The position numbers were made by a program, and so were the translations under genes. The notes under the pieces were generated by a model. The model made no database searches and was not told the DNA's origin. It saw only the letters and a program-made list of their open reading frames with translations. 64,000 nt of DNA from NCBI GenBank assembly GCA_014058405.1, contig CP047423.1:4014501-4078500 (forward strand). The letters are read 5' to 3'. Positions 61,662-64,000 of this stretch are shown piece by piece. The DNA is from Candidatus Nitrospira kreftii (GTDB lineage Bacteria; Nitrospirota; Nitrospiria; Nitrospirales; Nitrospiraceae). Numbering within the stretch: the stretch's first letter is position 1; each line of letters starts with the position of its first letter.

Positions 61662-62807
61662 CTATTTTTTTAACGCCTTGATGCGTTCCTTCACGTGCGC
61701 AATCCGGGCAGCTTCTTCAGGGATGCCGTCTACGATAGCCAAGTAGGTTTCGTATTCCGAGAGTGCACGTGTAGGATTCGTCGATTCAGTCGATTCAGCA
61801 AGGTTATAACGGGCAAGCGCATAGTTAGGTCGTAGGACGATGGCCTTCTCAAACAGTCTTAAGCCTTCGGCTTTATCTCCAAGTTGCATCTCGATCGTAC
61901 CAAGGTTATTTAATACTTCTGGAATATTGGGTCTGAGTGCAAGTGACCGCAGTAACTCGGCTCTCGCTTTCTCAGGTTTTCCCTTCGCCTGCCACGCGAC
62001 GCCAAGTTTATGATGGGCTTCCGCAAGCCACACTGTATTCGTAAATCCGCTGGCAATAGATTTTTGATACGCATCCGCGGCAATGTCATAGTTCTTCTCA
62101 CCGCAATACGCGAGTTGAGCGGCCTGGCCACGCGCAAATTGCTGCAATGATGAGTACGGTTCCTTGTCTTCGATCCCCTGACTTTCAATATTCTGGCCAC
62201 CTTTGCCTCCCAACGAATTGCGAAGCCGATCGAGAAACTCACGCCGGTACGGGGAAAAAAGCCGTACGTACGGGTCGATGGTAAAGGACGCTTGGAGCAG
62301 GATTGGACGTTCCCGAAGATTGGTAACCAGATACTGAGTCGTGCTTTTTTCATCGCCAGTTTCCAGCAGCGCACTACTCTCCATGTTCGTTCCTGTTTCC
62401 AATTGAGCCACATTTAAATAGAACTCGAGGGACGGTTTCAGCTGAAAGAGCGTGTTCCGGAGCACCGAATACGGGTGGAGATCCAGCCCTCTGGGAAACG
62501 TGAAGAGCGCTCCGACCAATACTCCGTCTTCATCAAAGAAATATGATTCCTCGCCGTGTGACGCACTACGCTCGGTCGGAATCGTCAGCTCCTGGCCACT
62601 TCCCCAATCGCTCGCTGTATGCGTCGAGGAAGGATGCTTATTCAGGAAGCTCGCCTTGCTCTCACAGAGTGCTGTCGAAGCCAGCAAAATAAGATCGGTT
62701 TCTGAGGGAGGGAGACGGGGCCTGACCGGGGCATCTGTACCACAGCCTACGGCCAAGCTTAGCGCAAGCATCAAACCGGATGATATCAGGGTCCTCGAGA
62801 TGTTCAT
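61662..62807 (-). CDS. TPR-repeat lipoprotein
   Basis: 381 residues from ATG at 62807 (GAGG 8 bp upstream). Lipoprotein signal with lipobox LAVGC near residues 18-22. The first ~200 residues are an unrecognised domain (EESYFFDEDGVLVGALFTFP). From about 225 there are TPR units: AHHKLGVAWQAKGKPEKARA, NNLGTIEMQLGDKAEGLRLF and ARYNLAESTESTNPTRALSE. Probably an outer-membrane-anchored scaffold in the periplasm. Function unknown. Confidence 0.8.
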   Translation of the reverse strand: MNISRTLISSGLMLALSLAVGCGTDAPVRPRLPPSETDLILLASTALCESKASFLNKHPSSTHTASDWGSGQELTIPTERSASHGEESYFFDEDGVLVGALFTFPRGLDLHPYSVLRNTLFQLKPSLEFYLNVAQLETGTNMESSALLETGDEKSTTQYLVTNLRERPILLQASFTIDPYVRLFSPYRREFLDRLRNSLGGKGGQNIESQGIEDKEPYSSLQQFARGQAAQLAYCGEKNYDIAADAYQKSIASGFTNTVWLAEAHHKLGVAWQAKGKPEKARAELLRSLALRPNIPEVLNNLGTIEMQLGDKAEGLRLFEKAIVLRPNYALARYNLAESTESTNPTRALSEYETYLAIVDGIPEEAARIAHVKERIKALKK

Positions 62808-62869
62808 GCACAACGCCTCTGAGAGGAACCATACACGATTTGAGGGGGACTTCGCGAAGAGGAAAATGA

Positions 62870-62900
62870 AAGGCCCGCTCTTTTGTAAAGAGCGGGCCTT
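62870..62900 (-). terminator. Strong intrinsic terminator of the small lipoprotein gene
   Basis: AAGGCCCGCTCTTT-TGT-AAAGAGCGGGCCTT on the + strand: a perfect 14-bp stem with a 3-base loop. In the minus-strand transcript it begins 22 bases after the stop and is followed by a T-rich run (TTTCATTTTCC). Confidence 0.82.
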
Positions 62901-62922
62901 CTCTTACAGCAGCTTATCTTAA

Positions 62923-63264
62923 CTACTGGCGTTGTGCGTCCAACATACTATCTTCAGCGGTGTATCCGTGAAGATAGGGAGAGTTGCCACCAAGCGTATA
63001 CATCGGACGATTAATCCCGTAATCAAACGCATGGCCAATCGGGTGCAGAATAAACCCAACCCACCGAAGCGGATGATCACTGATGGCCGATCCGGCGGCT
63101 GGGGATGAATAGACCAAGGCGGTGCTGTCCAAGATATTATAAATACTCGTGGGAGGCATGTATCCCTTGTCCTCTGCGCCCACACCTGGTTGATGCGTCG
63201 TACTACAGCCGGTTGCGACCAGAGCCAAAATCATCATCCCGACAACCGTCAACGTGGCTTTCAT
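62923..63264 (-). CDS. Small lipoprotein, 113 aa
   Basis: Signal MKATLTVVGMMILALVATGC with lipobox VATGC (Cys20); GAGG lies before the ATG. The mature part of 93 residues has DHPLRWVGFILHPIGHAFDY and INRPMYTLGGNSPYLHGYT, with several His and aromatic residues. No family recognised. Own terminator downstream, so likely a single-gene transcript. Confidence 0.75.
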   Translation of the reverse strand: MKATLTVVGMMILALVATGCSTTHQPGVGAEDKGYMPPTSIYNILDSTALVYSSPAAGSAISDHPLRWVGFILHPIGHAFDYGINRPMYTLGGNSPYLHGYTAEDSMLDAQRQ

Positions 63265-63439
63265 AATGTAACCTCGCTTGGTTCGAGCCTCATCATGGAA
63301 TTCTCAAAATCGGACATGTCTAAAGACAATTAGAAGTGTAGCCGACGTCTCCATTTCTGTCCAGAATTTGGAGCTCCGGACTGCCTGAACAACGTCAGCA
63401 TTTCTATAGACTTAGAGGGGAAGTGCGGTGTATGCAAAT

Positions 63440-63484
63440 GGTGGGCGATACAGGTATCGAACCTGTGGCCTCTTCCGTGTGAAT
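63440..63484 (-). other. 3' fragment of tRNA-Val(CAC): attachment-site scar
   Basis: The minus strand reads TTCACAC-GGAAG-AGGCC followed by the T-arm ACAGG-TTCGATA-CCTGT, acceptor strand ATCGCCC and ACCA: everything of a tRNA-Val from the anticodon loop (CAC) to the CCA end. Upstream of the loop the expected stem CTTCC is replaced by TTACA, and no D-arm or 5' acceptor is present. Sharp loss of identity at the anticodon stem is what a tyrosine-recombinase crossover into a tRNA gene leaves behind. By orientation, chromosome lies to the left and the element to the right. Confidence 0.75.
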
Positions 63485-64000
63485 GTAAAAAGATAGGTTT
63501 TCGAATTGGCTCGCTGTTGCAACGGTTTCCCCACTTATCTGAGCAATTGCAAGGAGTTCGGAGTGTTCTACTTATTCTACTGAGTTCAGTGCTTCTGGTG
63601 CTTCCTGATCGGTTCTGGCACAAAAGCAGCCACAGTATAAGTACGTATATTTGCAGGCCCGTAGAAGGTTGCTGACTCGAGGTACAGAGAGTAACGCCGA
63701 TTACTTCATTCCGACGGCGCTAACTAAACGTGAATAGAACCCGTGTTTAATTTCGACTGCGACCCCATCACGCACTTTACCTGGAGACTCATCGTACCTG
63801 CTTTTGAGGTGCCCCTAAAACCCGTTCCAGCTCACCGCAATCCCTTTCTACCCTTGCCCTATTAACCAGCAACGCCTGCATCAGACGTTCGCTTATAACT
63901 TTATTAGTCCAGTTTGAAGGCAGGTATCTTCCTCAGCTCGGGGCCCATGAAATCTGTGGACGGAGTTGACACTGACGGCTTCACGGATGATTTTTTATGG
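63485..64000. other. Left end of a putative integrated element (mostly unassigned)
   Basis: 516 bp right of the tRNA scar. No integrase or insertion sequence is recognised in it. The minus strand has protein-like but broken frames: one ending QVEIK-type residues (SPGKVRDGVAVEIKHGFYS, stop at 63701-63703), one with MQALLVNRARVERDCGELER just upstream in another frame, and the tail at 63904-64000. This looks like small or decayed mobile-element genes. Confidence 0.4.
63904..64000 (-). CDS. Possible C-terminal end of a protein (5' end outside window)
   Basis: Open to the right edge on the minus strand: about 31 residues, including STPSTDFMGPELRKIPAFKL, then TAA at 63904-63906. Basic and protein-like in composition, but too short to assign. 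A short + strand frame from ATG 63948 covers the same bases and is the competing reading. Confidence 0.28.
   Translation of the reverse strand, partial: HKKSSVKPSVSTPSTDFMGPELRKIPAFKLD

Noticed and set aside
63440-63520. Complete tRNA-Val gene
   Set aside because: Only the anticodon loop to CCA part is present; no 5' acceptor strand, D-arm or anticodon-stem partner in the preceding bases.

Overview
The window looks like a chromosome segment of a Nitrospira-type bacterium (Nitrospirota). The main reasons are a complex I operon ordered nuoABCDGIJKLMMN, with two nuoM genes and no nuoE, nuoF or nuoH beside it, and a very large set of PAS-domain sensor kinases. A medium-GC, housekeeping-rich gene content is compatible with this. 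The assignment comes from recognising families by eye, not from a search.

Layout. 1-4190 (+): tail of a PDZ protein, then photolyase, a DUF523/DUF1722 protein, a conserved hypothetical, a CbiX-type chelatase and pyrE. 4229-9027 (-): a lipoprotein, a phosphodiester-glycosidase-type secreted protein, and a translationally coupled three-gene two-component system (CHASE3 kinase, Rcp1-type regulator, hybrid kinase). 9140-22977 (-): complex I. 22978-27523 (+): a palindrome in front of nuoA, an OmpA-type envelope protein with a good sigma70 promoter, and a PriA homologue that has lost its helicase motifs. 27520-40814 (-): a sensory block with a PAS kinase lacking its ATPase domain, a wrecked response regulator, a NarL-type regulator, a 2264-residue PAS/GAF kinase and its short paralogue.

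41064-51951: tRNA-Leu(GAG), HAD hydrolase, queE, pepA, nagZ, a Pro/Ala-rich protein, an APC permease, a GATase-like hydrolase, an M24 peptidase, a TatA-type protein with a second amphipathic helix, and a HEAT-repeat lipoprotein. 52059-56732 (-): two tandem PilZ proteins, then clpX, clpP, tig and tRNA-Leu(UAG). 57154-60776 (+): tRNA-Ser(GGA), SRP RNA, dnaX, ybaB, recR and a DksA-type zinc protein. 60796-63264 (-): an outer-membrane-protein pseudogene, a TPR lipoprotein and a small lipoprotein with a strong terminator. At 63440-63484 lies only the 3' part of a tRNA-Val(CAC) gene, which I read as the attachment-site scar of an integrated element starting at about 63485 and running off the right edge.

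How it fits together. Complex I without the NADH-binding NuoE/F next to it, and with an extra antiporter-like subunit, fits an organism that must push electrons uphill from quinol, possibly to ferredoxin; this is inference. The kinase block is a locus of active gene duplication, PAS shuffling and decay. The most unusual items are the helicase-dead PriA with all eight zinc cysteines intact, the second NuoM lacking its TM7 lysine, the TatA with a duplicated amphipathic helix, the shared upstream element of the two paralogous kinases, and the tRNA-Val att scar.
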